From Bifidobacterium breve (GTDB lineage Bacteria; Actinomycetota; Thermoleophilia; Miltoncostaeales; Miltoncostaeaceae): a stretch of DNA of 33,522 nt. Each line of letters begins with the position of its first letter. Position 1 is the first letter of the stretch. Position numbers and translations under genes: made by a program. The stretch is from contig CAMAVU010000013.1 of the NCBI GenBank assembly GCA_945861935.1, positions 1 to 33,522 on the forward strand. The letters are read 5' to 3'. Shown here in pieces: positions 14,967 through 23,179 of the stretch. A model generated the notes under the pieces. The model did not search any database and was not told the DNA's origin. It saw nothing but the letters and a program-made list of their open reading frames with translations.

Positions 14967-16106
14967 TCATGGGCGCAGGGTGCCCGTTGGGCGCGTGGTC
15001 TGCGCCAGTTGCTGGAAGACGGTGTACGACGGCTTCCGGGCACCGGCGTTCGTGAGGAGGCCTCCCGGCCAATCCGGGTTGTCCTGCAACTGGAACCACA
15101 CCACCAGCGGTACGCGGCTGCTCTTCACGAACGGCACCTTGAAGATGTCCTTCATGTAGGCGGCCTGCTGCGTGGTCGTGAACGTGACCGTGCGGTAGGG
15201 CGTGGCCGCCGTCGTGTACGACGCCTCCGTGATGTAGATCTTCTTGGACCGCCCGCCGGGCAGCCTGTTCACCTCGGCCACGATCGTGTCGAGGGTGCCC
15301 CACGCGGGGACGGCCTCGGTCCTCGTGAGTGGCGCCACGGACGGGTAAATGTGCTGCGAGTACTGGCTGCCGGCCTTCAGGCCGTACTTCCTGAGGTCCT
15401 TGATCCAGTCGATGGTGCCACGGCCGCTCGCGTCGGACCTGCCCTTGGGTCCGGTGACGCCGGTGATCGGCACGGCCCGGGGGTTGGCGGCCTTGATGGC
15501 CGGCACGGCGACGTTCGCCATCTTCACGTACGTGGACGCCGCGACGGCCTTCCCGCCCGAGTACTGCGGATAGAGGTAGATCTGCAGGTTGGGCTCGTTC
15601 CAGATCTCGTAGAACCTCACGAGGCATGTTCCCCGGCCCGGGACGGTCGTGACGCCGTTGTAGCGGGTGGCGAGGGCCGACATGAAGTCGGCGAAGTCCC
15701 ACGGGTCGGTGGGGGCCTTTGAGTTCCAGACCACCCCCTTGATGCCCCGCTTGCCATCGGTGGCCCAGGCCGGGGCATTCCACACGGTGACGATCGGCTG
15801 CATGCCCACCTCGACCACGCCGCACAGGGTGGCGTCGGCCCACGACCAGGAGTAGGCGGGGTCGAGATGGTTGGCGCCGTCGGCTGGCCGCGTCGGCGCG
15901 GCCGTGGCCCAGAAGAGGTCGATTCGCAGTACCTCAGTCCCCGTGGCACTGGCCATCGCGATCCGGCCCGGGATGTCCGCCGCCTCGCTGGCCGCCATGC
16001 GGTCGTCCTGAAGGCCGATGGCGGCACCCAGTCCCACGGCCGGCATGGCCACCCCGAGTACACACGCACTGGCGGTCGCGATCAGCGTTGAAGCGGTCAG
16101 TCCCAT
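14967..16106 (-). CDS. exported glycoside hydrolase, clan GH-A type
   Basis: The 379-residue protein starts with a hydrophobic signal segment (LTASTLIATASACVLGVAMPAVG) and continues as a TIM-barrel glycosidase. The acid/base Glu is in EIWNEPN (about Glu171) and the nucleophile Glu is in YITEASY (about Glu294). WNAPAW and QHIYPS are substrate-cleft strands, and a WFQLQDN segment near the end is typical of GH39/GH5-like enzymes. The exact family and substrate (xyloside, glucan or other) cannot be fixed. ATG 16106 is preferred over a GTG at 16166: it has GGAAGAG upstream, a TAGCGT -10 28 bases before it, and begins the signal peptide. It follows tadA in the same direction but appears to have its own promoter. 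Confidence 0.8.
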   Translation of the reverse strand: MGLTASTLIATASACVLGVAMPAVGLGAAIGLQDDRMAASEAADIPGRIAMASATGTEVLRIDLFWATAAPTRPADGANHLDPAYSWSWADATLCGVVEVGMQPIVTVWNAPAWATDGKRGIKGVVWNSKAPTDPWDFADFMSALATRYNGVTTVPGRGTCLVRFYEIWNEPNLQIYLYPQYSGGKAVAASTYVKMANVAVPAIKAANPRAVPITGVTGPKGRSDASGRGTIDWIKDLRKYGLKAGSQYSQHIYPSVAPLTRTEAVPAWGTLDTIVAEVNRLPGGRSKKIYITEASYTTAATPYRTVTFTTTQQAAYMKDIFKVPFVKSSRVPLVVWFQLQDNPDWPGGLLTNAGARKPSYTVFQQLAQTTRPTGTLRP

Positions 16107-16134
16107 GCGTCTCTTCCGGTCGGGGTCGGGCGCG

Positions 16135-16140
16135 ACGCTA
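16135..16140 (-). promoter_or_regulatory. candidate -10 (TAGCGT) for the glycoside hydrolase gene
   Basis: On the minus strand TAGCGT lies 28 bases before ATG 16106 with a GGAAGAG Shine-Dalgarno between. Confidence 0.42.
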
Positions 16141-16181
16141 GCAACGGTCAGCGGAACATCGTCCACACCGGTTCCCCGGTA

Positions 16182-16643
16182 TCAACCCCCGCGCCGCTCC
16201 GCAAAGAATGCGCGCAGCATCTCCGCTGCCTCCACCGCCAGCACGCCGCCCTCCACGGGGATCCGCGTGGGCAGGCGCGGGTCGCGGAAGACGTCGATGG
16301 TGCTGCCCGCCGCGCCCGACACGGGCTCCGGCGCGCCGAATACCACCCGCTCGGGGCGCGCCTGCAGGAGCGCGCCCGCGCACATCGCACACGGCTCGAG
16401 TGTGACGTACACGGTGGCGCCCACCAGCCGCCAGCCCCCGAGGGCAATCGCGGCATCGCGGATGGCCAGTACCTCGGCATGCGCCGTGGGGTCCTGCCGC
16501 AACTCGCGCTCGTTGCACGCGCTCGCGATGACCTCGTCACCGCAGACCACCACGCAACCCACCGGCACATCCCCATGGGCGGGAGCGCGCCGGGCCTCAT
16601 CCAGCGCATGGCGCATCCACGCCTCGTCGCCGATCACGATCAT
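16182..16643 (-). CDS. tadA: tRNA-specific adenosine deaminase TadA-like
   Basis: The 153-residue zinc deaminase should convert adenosine 34 to inosine in tRNA-Arg(ACG). Zinc ligands and the proton shuttle are His55 and Glu57 in the TAHAE motif and Cys85 and Cys88 in PCAMC. The opening MRHALDEARRA helix and VPVGCVVV strand are typical of TadA. The ATG at 16643 overlaps the TGA of the DUF4430 gene (ATGA), so it is the last gene of an ABC-exporter operon, an unusual place for tadA. Guanine or cytosine deaminases of the same superfamily are alternatives, but the length and motif spacing favour TadA. Confidence 0.85.
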   Translation of the reverse strand: MIVIGDEAWMRHALDEARRAPAHGDVPVGCVVVCGDEVIASACNERELRQDPTAHAEVLAIRDAAIALGGWRLVGATVYVTLEPCAMCAGALLQARPERVVFGAPEPVSGAAGSTIDVFRDPRLPTRIPVEGGVLAVEAAEMLRAFFAERRGG

Positions 16644-17548
16644 GGCCCGATCCTGCCCGCCGCGCGCACCGGCGTGCCCGCCCCATCGAATGCGACCGCA
16701 TACCGCAGCGCAAGGACCGAGGGGTCAGCCGCGATGGTGGCGGCCGCGGCCCGCGCGGCGGTGATGTCGAGCCCGGCCACGGCGAGCAGGGCCCCGTCGG
16801 CCGGCCGTGCACCGGCGGGCACCAGCACCACCACGGCGCGCGCAGCCCCGACGGGCACCGGTGCCCCGCCCGCGGCGGGCATCAGCACCACCCGCCCCCC
16901 CGCGATGCCCCCGGGCAGCGCCATGCCCCCGGGGTCACCTCCCACCGCACGCCATGCCGGGTCGCGGAGGGCCAGCGATGCATCGGTGCCCACGCGTGCG
17001 CGGAAGGGACGATCGCCCGGCACCACGCGCGCGCCGGCGCGCTCCAGGGCACCCGCCAGCGGCGCATCCGCGGCCACCTCGGGTGCTGCACCACCCACCC
17101 CGTGCAGGAAGGGCTCGGGCCAGGAGCCCACCACGGCGCGCACGCGCGGCATCCCCTCCCACGCGCGGTGGTCCCACCAGGCGATGTCACCGTCGGACAG
17201 ATCGGCGGCTGCTGCCCCCACCGGCGACTCGAAGCCGTTCACGTAGAAGAACCAATCGGCGCTCGGGGACGACGACGATCCGCGGCCCAGCATCGACAGG
17301 ACGAACCCGCCACCGTAGGCCGTCTCCACCGGCGTCACGCCCATGAGCGCGGTCATCACGCTCCGCCCGGGCGCCACGTGCTCGTCCAGCAGCACCTCCG
17401 CACCATGGTCGGCGGTCGCCACCACGCGCGCTGCGGGCTCGCCCGCCGCCGGTCCCGCCGCGGCAGAGCGCCGCTCGCATCCCACTCCCGCGAGAGCCGC
17501 CACGGCGACGAGCGCGGCGGCGGCGGCGGCGGCTGCGCGCCTACTCAT
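16640..17548 (-). CDS. DUF4430-containing probable lipoprotein
   Basis: The 302-residue product starts with a very Ala-rich export signal (about 5-22) ending in ALAGVGC; Cys24 may be lipidated although the -3 residue is Gly, an imperfect lipobox. The segment around ADWFFYVNGFESPVGAA and LSDGDIAWWDHRAW matches the DUF4430 domain, which is related to the C-terminal domain of transcobalamin. The remaining 150 residues are Ala/Gly/Val-rich with repeated strands and no known motif. ATG 17548 overlaps the stop of the FtsX-type permease gene, and the stop overlaps tadA. The coupling suggests it is a substrate or accessory of the ABC system; ligand unknown. Confidence 0.72.
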   Translation of the reverse strand: MSRRAAAAAAAALVAVAALAGVGCERRSAAAGPAAGEPAARVVATADHGAEVLLDEHVAPGRSVMTALMGVTPVETAYGGGFVLSMLGRGSSSSPSADWFFYVNGFESPVGAAAADLSDGDIAWWDHRAWEGMPRVRAVVGSWPEPFLHGVGGAAPEVAADAPLAGALERAGARVVPGDRPFRARVGTDASLALRDPAWRAVGGDPGGMALPGGIAGGRVVLMPAAGGAPVPVGAARAVVVLVPAGARPADGALLAVAGLDITAARAAAATIAADPSVLALRYAVAFDGAGTPVRAAGRIGP

Positions 17549-20090
17549 AGTGCAGGGCGTCAAGCGGGTTGAGGCGCGCCGCGCGCCGCGCGGGAAGGAC
17601 GGCGGCGAGGATGCCGGCCAGGACGGCGACCACGAGGAAGATGGCCAACTGCAGCCATGGGATGCGGAACACGATGCCCTCGTCCTGCAGGCCCAGCGAG
17701 AACACCCACGCGAGCAGCACGCCGAGCACGATCCCGACGATGCCACCGATCCCCGAGGTGATGGTGCTCTCGTACCGCACCATGCGACGCAGTTGGGAGC
17801 GTGTGACGCCGATGGCACGGAGCATGCCGATCTCGCGGGTCCTCTCGGTAATCGACAGCACCAGGGTGTTGACGATCCCGACCAACGAGATGACCACGCT
17901 CATCATCAGGAGCGCGTACAGCAGGTAGAGGATCGAGTCCACGCGACTGCTGATCTCATCGCGGTACTCCGCGTTGGTGCGCACCTCGGCCGCGGGATAC
18001 GCCGCGAGCGCACCCGTAACCGCGTCCTTCACCCGGCCGGGGTCGGCGCCCGGGTCGAGGGTGGCGAGCATGAAGATGGGATCACGCGCGCTCACGACCC
18101 TGGCGATTCCGGTGTCGGATGCCATGAAGCCGCCGTTGAAGAGGATCTGGTCGCGATACAGGCCCACCACGCGGAACCTGGCCGTGTGCGTGGTGGCCGA
18201 GGTCGCCGTGAACGTATCGCCCATCGTCAGGCCCGCACCTCGTGCGAACTCCTCCTCCACCACCGCATCACCCGGGCCGAGGCCTGCGAGTGATGCCTGG
18301 GAGCCGGACACCCACTCCAGGGCCAGCGCGCGCGAGGCCTCATCGGGCTCCACCCCATAGATCATCCCGCGCTCGCCGCCATCCACACGGACCTGATCGG
18401 CGAGGACCGCCGCCACCTCTGCAACGCCGGGGGTACTGCGCACCGCCGTGGTGCTGCCTGCCGGGATGGGCTGGAAGTGCCTGCCCGCCACGATCAGGTC
18501 GCCGCGCAGGCTCCGGTCCATGGCACCGGTGACCGACTCCTTGAGGCCCTGGGCGAACACGGCGACGAAGGCGACGAGGCCGATCCCGATCATGAGGGCC
18601 GCCGCGGTCGCGGCCGTGCGCGACGGGTTGCGGGTGGCGTTCTGGCGGGCCAGGCTGCCCGATACCCCGGGCAGACGTTCGAGCGGCCACCCGAGGATGC
18701 GTGCCAGCCCCGGCACCGCGTACCGGCTGAGGCCGGCGATGGCGACGAACACCAGCAGGGCGCCGAGGGCCATGGTGAGCAGGCGCCGGGTCGCCCCCGC
18801 GTCGCCGGTCAGGGCCAGCGCGATCAGGGCGACGCCCAGAATGGCCACCACACCCGAGACAAGCGGTGCGAACCGCGCGAGGCGGCCCCGCGGGATCTCG
18901 GCACCTTCGCGCAGGGCGGCCACGGGAGGAACGCGGCTCGCGCGCAGGGCGGGGATGACGGCCGCGACCACACTCACGACCACGCCCACGAGCATGGCGG
19001 TGAGCGCGATGTCGAACGAGAACTCGGCCGCTGCCACTGGGATCCCCCCCGGCAGGAGGGCGTTGAACACCCACACGAGGAGCGCGGCGAATCCGTAGCC
19101 GCCGGCGATGCCCACGGCACCCGCTACCAGACCGATGACGAGGGCCTCGCCCACCACCGATGCCATCACCTGACGCCGACTGGCCCCGATGGTGCGGAGC
19201 AGGCCCAGTTCACGAAGGCGCTGGGCCACGGTGATCGAGAAGGTGTTGAAGATGATGAACGCACCCACAAACAGGGCGATGACGCCGAAGGCCAGGAGCG
19301 CCGGGCGCAGGAAGGTGTTGATCGCCTGATCCACCTGGGCGGCCTGCACGGCAGCGTCCTGCTCGCCCGTGAGTACGTCCACCGACCCCGGCAACTCCGC
19401 CGACAGGGTGCGGGCCAGGGCCGCGGGCGTGACACCCGGCGCGGCCTGCACCGCGATGGTGTTCGCGCGCCCCTCCAGGCCGAACCACCGCTGCACGTCG
19501 CCGATGGGCGCGACCACGATGGTCGCGCCACCGATGGAGGTCACGTTGGCGAAGGTGATGATGCCGGTGAGCGTCACGGGCATCACTCCCAACCGGGTGG
19601 CGACGCCCAGATGATCGCCGATCGCGAGGCCCTTCGACGTGGCGAGGGCCTCGTTCACGGCCACCTCGCCGGACCCGACGGGGTAGCGCCCCTCCGTGAG
19701 GTCCGTGGAGCGGAAGGGCTCGGGGGATGCCGAGAACACGAAGGACGGCGCGCCCGTGGACTGCGCGTACTCGCCGTCAATCACCGGCGACCCGAGCGCC
19801 GCGACCTCGGCCACCGCCTTCTCCACGCCCTCGACACCCTCGACGTGCGAAACCAGGGACTCGGGCAGGGTGGGGATGACCCATTGCATGGACTCGAAGT
19901 CCGTACGCGGGGTCACACGTACATCCACCCCCGAGTTGGCCGCCGTGAAGATCTCGTCGAAGGCACGGGTGATCTGGCTGGTCAGCACCAGCGTCCCCGT
20001 CACCATGGCCACCCCGAGCAGGATGGCGATCGCCGTCAGCGATGCGCGCAGACGGCGCTGCCGCAGGCCGGCGAGGATGAGGCGGATCAC
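17541..20090 (-). CDS. large ABC transporter permease with two FtsX domains
   Basis: The 849-residue membrane protein has an N-terminal helix (about 14-34, SLTAIAILLGVAMVTGTLV) and an extracytoplasmic MacB-type domain (about 40-260). A first FtsX domain (about 265-390) is followed by central helices (about 410-520), a second extracytoplasmic domain (about 530-720) and a C-terminal FtsX domain (about 725-849). LLRTIGASRRQV and MLRAIGVTRSQLRRM are the paired cytoplasmic coupling loops. Such duplicated permeases pair with LolD/MacB-type ATPases and mostly move lipoproteins, peptides or drugs by mechanotransmission. The GTG at 20090 overlaps the TGA of the ATPase gene (GTGA), fixing both the start and the partnership. 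Substrate unknown; the coupled lipoprotein gene downstream is the best hint. Confidence 0.9.
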   Translation of the reverse strand: MIRLILAGLRQRRLRASLTAIAILLGVAMVTGTLVLTSQITRAFDEIFTAANSGVDVRVTPRTDFESMQWVIPTLPESLVSHVEGVEGVEKAVAEVAALGSPVIDGEYAQSTGAPSFVFSASPEPFRSTDLTEGRYPVGSGEVAVNEALATSKGLAIGDHLGVATRLGVMPVTLTGIITFANVTSIGGATIVVAPIGDVQRWFGLEGRANTIAVQAAPGVTPAALARTLSAELPGSVDVLTGEQDAAVQAAQVDQAINTFLRPALLAFGVIALFVGAFIIFNTFSITVAQRLRELGLLRTIGASRRQVMASVVGEALVIGLVAGAVGIAGGYGFAALLVWVFNALLPGGIPVAAAEFSFDIALTAMLVGVVVSVVAAVIPALRASRVPPVAALREGAEIPRGRLARFAPLVSGVVAILGVALIALALTGDAGATRRLLTMALGALLVFVAIAGLSRYAVPGLARILGWPLERLPGVSGSLARQNATRNPSRTAATAAALMIGIGLVAFVAVFAQGLKESVTGAMDRSLRGDLIVAGRHFQPIPAGSTTAVRSTPGVAEVAAVLADQVRVDGGERGMIYGVEPDEASRALALEWVSGSQASLAGLGPGDAVVEEEFARGAGLTMGDTFTATSATTHTARFRVVGLYRDQILFNGGFMASDTGIARVVSARDPIFMLATLDPGADPGRVKDAVTGALAAYPAAEVRTNAEYRDEISSRVDSILYLLYALLMMSVVISLVGIVNTLVLSITERTREIGMLRAIGVTRSQLRRMVRYESTITSGIGGIVGIVLGVLLAWVFSLGLQDEGIVFRIPWLQLAIFLVVAVLAGILAAVLPARRAARLNPLDALHYE

Positions 20091-20833
20091 GTGCGGTCGA
20101 GACCCCGGACGGCGTCGAACACCTCGTCGGCGTCCATCCCCGCGCGATCGAGCACCACATGGCCGTCCGACAGCAGCACGACACGATCGGCGACGCTCGC
20201 GGCGGCGGGGTCGTGCGTGACCATCACCACGGTGCGGCCGCCCTCGTCCACGGCGCGGCGCAGCATCTCCAGGATCTCGTGCCCGCTCGCGGAGTCAAGA
20301 TTGCCGGTGGGTTCGTCGGCGAAGATCACCGTCGGGCGGGCCACGAGCGCACGGGCGATCGCGACCCGCTGCTGCTGGCCGCCCGAGAGCTCGGCCGGCC
20401 GGTGGCGGGCGCGGTCGGACAGGCCCACGTCGGCCAGCATCGCGTCAATGCGATCGTCGCCATCGCGGGTTCCGGCGATGCGCAGGGGCAGCGCCACGTT
20501 CTCGCGGGCCGAGAGCATGGGCAGGAGGTTGAAGAACTGGAAGATGAAGCCGACGGATGTCCGGCGGAGCATCGTGAGGTCACGATCCGAGAGCCCGGTA
20601 AGGGGAGTGCCGTCGAGCACGACGGAACCTGCGGTGGGCCGGTCGAGACCGGCCAGGCAGTGCAGCAACGTGGACTTCCCGGAGCCCGATGGCCCCATCA
20701 CCGCCGCGAACTGCCCGCGGGGGAACGTGATGGTCACATCCACGAGGGCGTCAATCGCCGCCTCGCCGTCGCCATAACGGCGGCCCAGGCCCTCCGCGCT
20801 CACCGCCGGCCCACGATCACCATCGCCCGTCAT
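20087..20833 (-). CDS. ABC transporter ATPase, MacB/LolD type
   Basis: The 248-residue ATPase has Walker A GPSGSGKS, Q-loop FQFFNLLP, signature LSGGQQQR, Walker B VIFADEPTGNLD and the H-loop His in VTHDP. The FNLLPMLSARENV segment is typical of the MacB/LolD group that drives FtsX-type permeases. ATG 20845 lies 12 bases upstream in frame, but ATG 20833 is preceded by GGAGGAG at ideal spacing, so it is preferred; either gives the same domain. It is the first gene of a four-gene operon (ATPase, permease, DUF4430 lipoprotein, tadA), each linked by overlapping stop and start codons. Confidence 0.92.
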   Translation of the reverse strand: MTGDGDRGPAVSAEGLGRRYGDGEAAIDALVDVTITFPRGQFAAVMGPSGSGKSTLLHCLAGLDRPTAGSVVLDGTPLTGLSDRDLTMLRRTSVGFIFQFFNLLPMLSARENVALPLRIAGTRDGDDRIDAMLADVGLSDRARHRPAELSGGQQQRVAIARALVARPTVIFADEPTGNLDSASGHEILEMLRRAVDEGGRTVVMVTHDPAAASVADRVVLLSDGHVVLDRAGMDADEVFDAVRGLDRT

Positions 20834-20856
20834 GTGCTCCTCCATGTCCGCGCGGC

Positions 20857-20862
20857 ACGATA
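20857..20862 (-). promoter_or_regulatory. candidate -10 (TATCGT) for the ABC-exporter operon
   Basis: On the minus strand TATCGT lies 23 bases before ATG 20833, with the GGAGGAG Shine-Dalgarno between. Confidence 0.45.
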
Positions 20863-20898
20863 GCGCGTGAACACGGGTTCCTGTTTGGGCGATGGGGA

Positions 20899-20928
20899 TT
20901 GCCGTTAGAGGCCTCGGGGCGCTAGCGT
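20899..20928 (+). promoter_or_regulatory. candidate promoter for fbpC
   Basis: TTGCCG (20899-20904) and TAGCGT (20923-20928) are spaced by 18 bases. The start codon is 12 bases downstream, so the leader would be at most a few bases. Confidence 0.45.
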
Positions 20929-20940
20929 GCTGGACCCGAG

Positions 20941-22014
20941 ATGGAGACCCTGCCTCCTCACATCGAGATGTGCCCAGCCGTGCCGACGCGGAGCGACCCG
21001 CGTGGGTCGGCTCTGGCGATCCGTGGTGTCGAGCGGGTGCTGGGCGGCAAACCGGTTCTGCGTGGCATCGGCCTCGATGTTCCCGCGGGCACCGTGATGG
21101 CCCTGCTCGGGCCCTCGGGCTGCGGCAAGACCACTCTGCTGCGTTGCATCGCGGGTCTCGACCGGCCCGACGCGGGCATGATCGCCGTGGACGACTTCAC
21201 CGTGTCCGGCCCGGACTGCTTCGTGACCGCCGAGAGGCGCCGCGTCGGCATGGTGTTCCAGGAACCCGCCCTCTTCCCCAACCGCACGGTTGGCGGGAAT
21301 GTGGGCTACGGACTTCCACGCCCGGAGCGAGGTGGCCCGCGTGTGGATCGTGCGCTCGCGCTGGTGGGACTCACCGGTACCGCCGACCGGATGCCCGCGA
21401 CCCTGTCGGGCGGACAGCAGCAACGCGTATCGCTCGCGCGGGCGCTGGCCGCCGAGCCATCGCTCATCCTCCTCGACGAGCCCTTCGCCGCCCTCGATGC
21501 TCCGCTGCGCGCCGGGCTCCGGGGTGAGGTACGGCGCCTGCTGGCCGCGGCCGGGGCCACGGCGGTCTTCGTGACGCACGATCAGGAGGAGGCCTTCCTC
21601 ATCGGCGATCAGGTCGCCCTGATGCTCGAGGGCCGCATCGCGCAGGTCGGCACGCCGGACGACCTGTACGAGCGACCCGCCAGCCGCGCGGTGGCCACGT
21701 TCGTTGGCGACGCCAATCTGCTCCCGTCCGAGGCCGTCGGATATGTGGCGCACACACCCGTGGGTGACGTGCCCCTCGCGCGCCCGGCGCACGGGAGAGT
21801 TGAGGTCGTCATCCGCCCCGAGTGCGTGGCCGCACGCCGCGGGAGCGACGCCGTGGTGGAGCGCGTCGAGTACTACGGACACGACGCCGTCATCGTCACC
21901 AGCAGCCGCGGCTGTCCCGTGCGATGCCGGGTCATGGGACGACCGCCGTACAACGTTGGCGACCGCATCGACCTGGAATACGTGGGCGAGCCGAGCGTGG
22001 CCTTCGCGCCGTAG
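20941..22014 (+). CDS. fbpC: ferric iron ABC transporter ATPase, FbpC-like
   Basis: The 357-residue ATPase has Walker A GPSGCGKTT, Q-loop VFQEPALFPNRTV, signature LSGGQQQRVSLARAL, Walker B ILLDEPFAALD and H-loop VTHDQEEAF. A C-terminal regulatory beta domain (about 250-357, with IRPEC and VEYYGHDAVI) is typical of the FbpC/PotA group. Iron is inferred from the neighbouring FbpA-like binding protein with a Tyr-Tyr pair; polyamine or thiosulfate uptake would be the alternatives. ATG 20941 follows a promoter but has no Shine-Dalgarno; the first 25 residues are an unstructured-looking lead. The order C-A-B differs from the usual A-B-C. Confidence 0.85.
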   Translation: METLPPHIEMCPAVPTRSDPRGSALAIRGVERVLGGKPVLRGIGLDVPAGTVMALLGPSGCGKTTLLRCIAGLDRPDAGMIAVDDFTVSGPDCFVTAERRRVGMVFQEPALFPNRTVGGNVGYGLPRPERGGPRVDRALALVGLTGTADRMPATLSGGQQQRVSLARALAAEPSLILLDEPFAALDAPLRAGLRGEVRRLLAAAGATAVFVTHDQEEAFLIGDQVALMLEGRIAQVGTPDDLYERPASRAVATFVGDANLLPSEAVGYVAHTPVGDVPLARPAHGRVEVVIRPECVAARRGSDAVVERVEYYGHDAVIVTSSRGCPVRCRVMGRPPYNVGDRIDLEYVGEPSVAFAP

Positions 22015-22021
22015 TGCATTT

Positions 22022-22037
22022 GTCTAATGGTTATGAC
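22022..22037. promoter_or_regulatory. AT-rich imperfect inverted repeat, candidate metal-responsive operator
   Basis: GTCTAATGGTTATGAC is an inverted repeat GTC-TAA / TTA-GAC with one extra base, just upstream of a TAGAGT -10 (22041-22046). It stands out from the GC-rich surroundings. It does not match the full IdeR/DtxR consensus. Confidence 0.35.
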
Positions 22038-22040
22038 CTA

Positions 22041-22046
22041 TAGAGT
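22041..22046 (+). promoter_or_regulatory. candidate -10 (TAGAGT) for fbpA
   Basis: TAGAGT in CTATAGAGT lies about 34 bases before the fbpA start. TTGTCT at 22020 is a possible -35, although the 15-base spacing is short. Confidence 0.4.
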
Positions 22047-22079
22047 GGCCCCCGTCCGTTCTGACCACGTCACGAGGAG

Positions 22080-23132
22080 ATGGAGTTGACCATCCGTCCG
22101 TGGGCCCTCATCGGCTCATCCATTGCCACCGTCGCATCGGTGTTCGTGCTGTCTGCGTGCGGGGGCCCGGCCGATTCCACCGCGTCCACCTCGGCCTCCA
22201 CGGGCGACTCGCTCACCGTCTACTCCGGCCGTGAGGAGGAGTACATGGCGCCGGTCTTCCGTGCATACGAGAAGGCGACCGGCATCACCCTCGACGTCCG
22301 GTACGGCGACTCAGCCGACCTCGCCCTCCTGATCGGTGAGGAAGGGGACGACACCCCTGCCGACGTCTTCATCTCGCAGAGCCCCATCTCGCAGTCGTAC
22401 GTCGACCAGCAGGACCTGCTGTCGGCGCTGCCGCAGGAGGTGCTCGACCGTGTCCCCAGCGGGCTGCGTGCCGCCGATGGCGACTGGGTCGGTATCGCAG
22501 GACGACAGCGGGTGCTCATCTACAACACCGATCTGGTCAAGGAGTCGGACCTTCCCCAGTCCGTGCTCGACCTGACCGACCCGAAGTACGCGGGCACGGT
22601 GGCGGTGGCGCCGTCCAACGGATCGTTCCAGGACTTCGTCGCGGCGCTCGACCAGCTGGAGGGCACCGCGGAGACCGACGCCTGGCTGAAGGGCATGGCC
22701 GCGAACGGAGCGAAGGCGTACGCCAAGAACAGCGCCATCGCCGACGCGGTGATGCGCGGCGAGATCGCGATGGGTCTGGTGAACCACTACTACGTCCTGG
22801 AGATCAAGGAGGACGACCCGGACGCTCCCGTGGCCGCCTACCGCTTCCCGGGCACAGACCCCGGCAGCCTGTTCCTCGTGGCCACGGCCTCCGTGCCGGA
22901 GGCGAGCGACGACCAGGAGCAGGCCGAAGCCCTGCTGGCGTACCTGCTCTCCGACGCGGGGCAGGGGCTGCTCGTGGCGGGCGAGGGCGAGTACCCGACG
23001 GTCATGGGCATCGCACCCGCAGAGGGCGCACCCTCTCTGACGGAGAACGACTACCCGGCATATGACCTGTCCGGCCAGACCGATCTGAAGGCGGTGGCCC
23101 AGCAGATCCGGGAGAGCGGCCTCGCGGACTAG
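22080..23132 (+). CDS. fbpA: ferric iron-binding lipoprotein, FbpA-like
   Basis: The 350-residue precursor has a lipoprotein signal with lipobox LSAC (Cys27), followed by a Ser/Thr-rich linker. It belongs to the class of binding proteins with FbpA features: LTVYSGREEEYMAPVF at the mature N-terminus and the NHYYV motif (Tyr237-Tyr238), where the tyrosine pair binds Fe(III). Periplasmic-type closure segments (VAVAPSNGSFQDFV, RFPGTDPGSLF) also match. ATG 22080 directly abuts GAGGAG, so the in-frame TTG at 22086, six bases from GAGGAG, may be the true start; the product is nearly the same. It lies 65 bases after fbpC with its own likely promoter and operator. Confidence 0.88.
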   Translation: MELTIRPWALIGSSIATVASVFVLSACGGPADSTASTSASTGDSLTVYSGREEEYMAPVFRAYEKATGITLDVRYGDSADLALLIGEEGDDTPADVFISQSPISQSYVDQQDLLSALPQEVLDRVPSGLRAADGDWVGIAGRQRVLIYNTDLVKESDLPQSVLDLTDPKYAGTVAVAPSNGSFQDFVAALDQLEGTAETDAWLKGMAANGAKAYAKNSAIADAVMRGEIAMGLVNHYYVLEIKEDDPDAPVAAYRFPGTDPGSLFLVATASVPEASDDQEQAEALLAYLLSDAGQGLLVAGEGEYPTVMGIAPAEGAPSLTENDYPAYDLSGQTDLKAVAQQIRESGLAD

Positions 23133-23155
23133 CCGTACGACGGGGGGTGCGTGGG

Positions 23156-23179
23156 GGGCCACCGCGATCGCGGTGGCCC
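23156..23179. repeat. perfect 24-bp palindrome spanning the fbpB start codon
   Basis: GGGCCACCGCGA is followed directly by its reverse complement TCGCGGTGGCCC. The fbpB GTG (23173-23175) lies in the right arm. In RNA it would form a stable hairpin between fbpA and fbpB. Confidence 0.7.

Noticed and set aside
22019-22040. A canonical IdeR/DtxR box upstream of fbpA
   Set aside because: The sequence matches only part of TWAGGTTAGSCTAACCTWA and lacks its symmetric halves, so only a generic operator is claimed.
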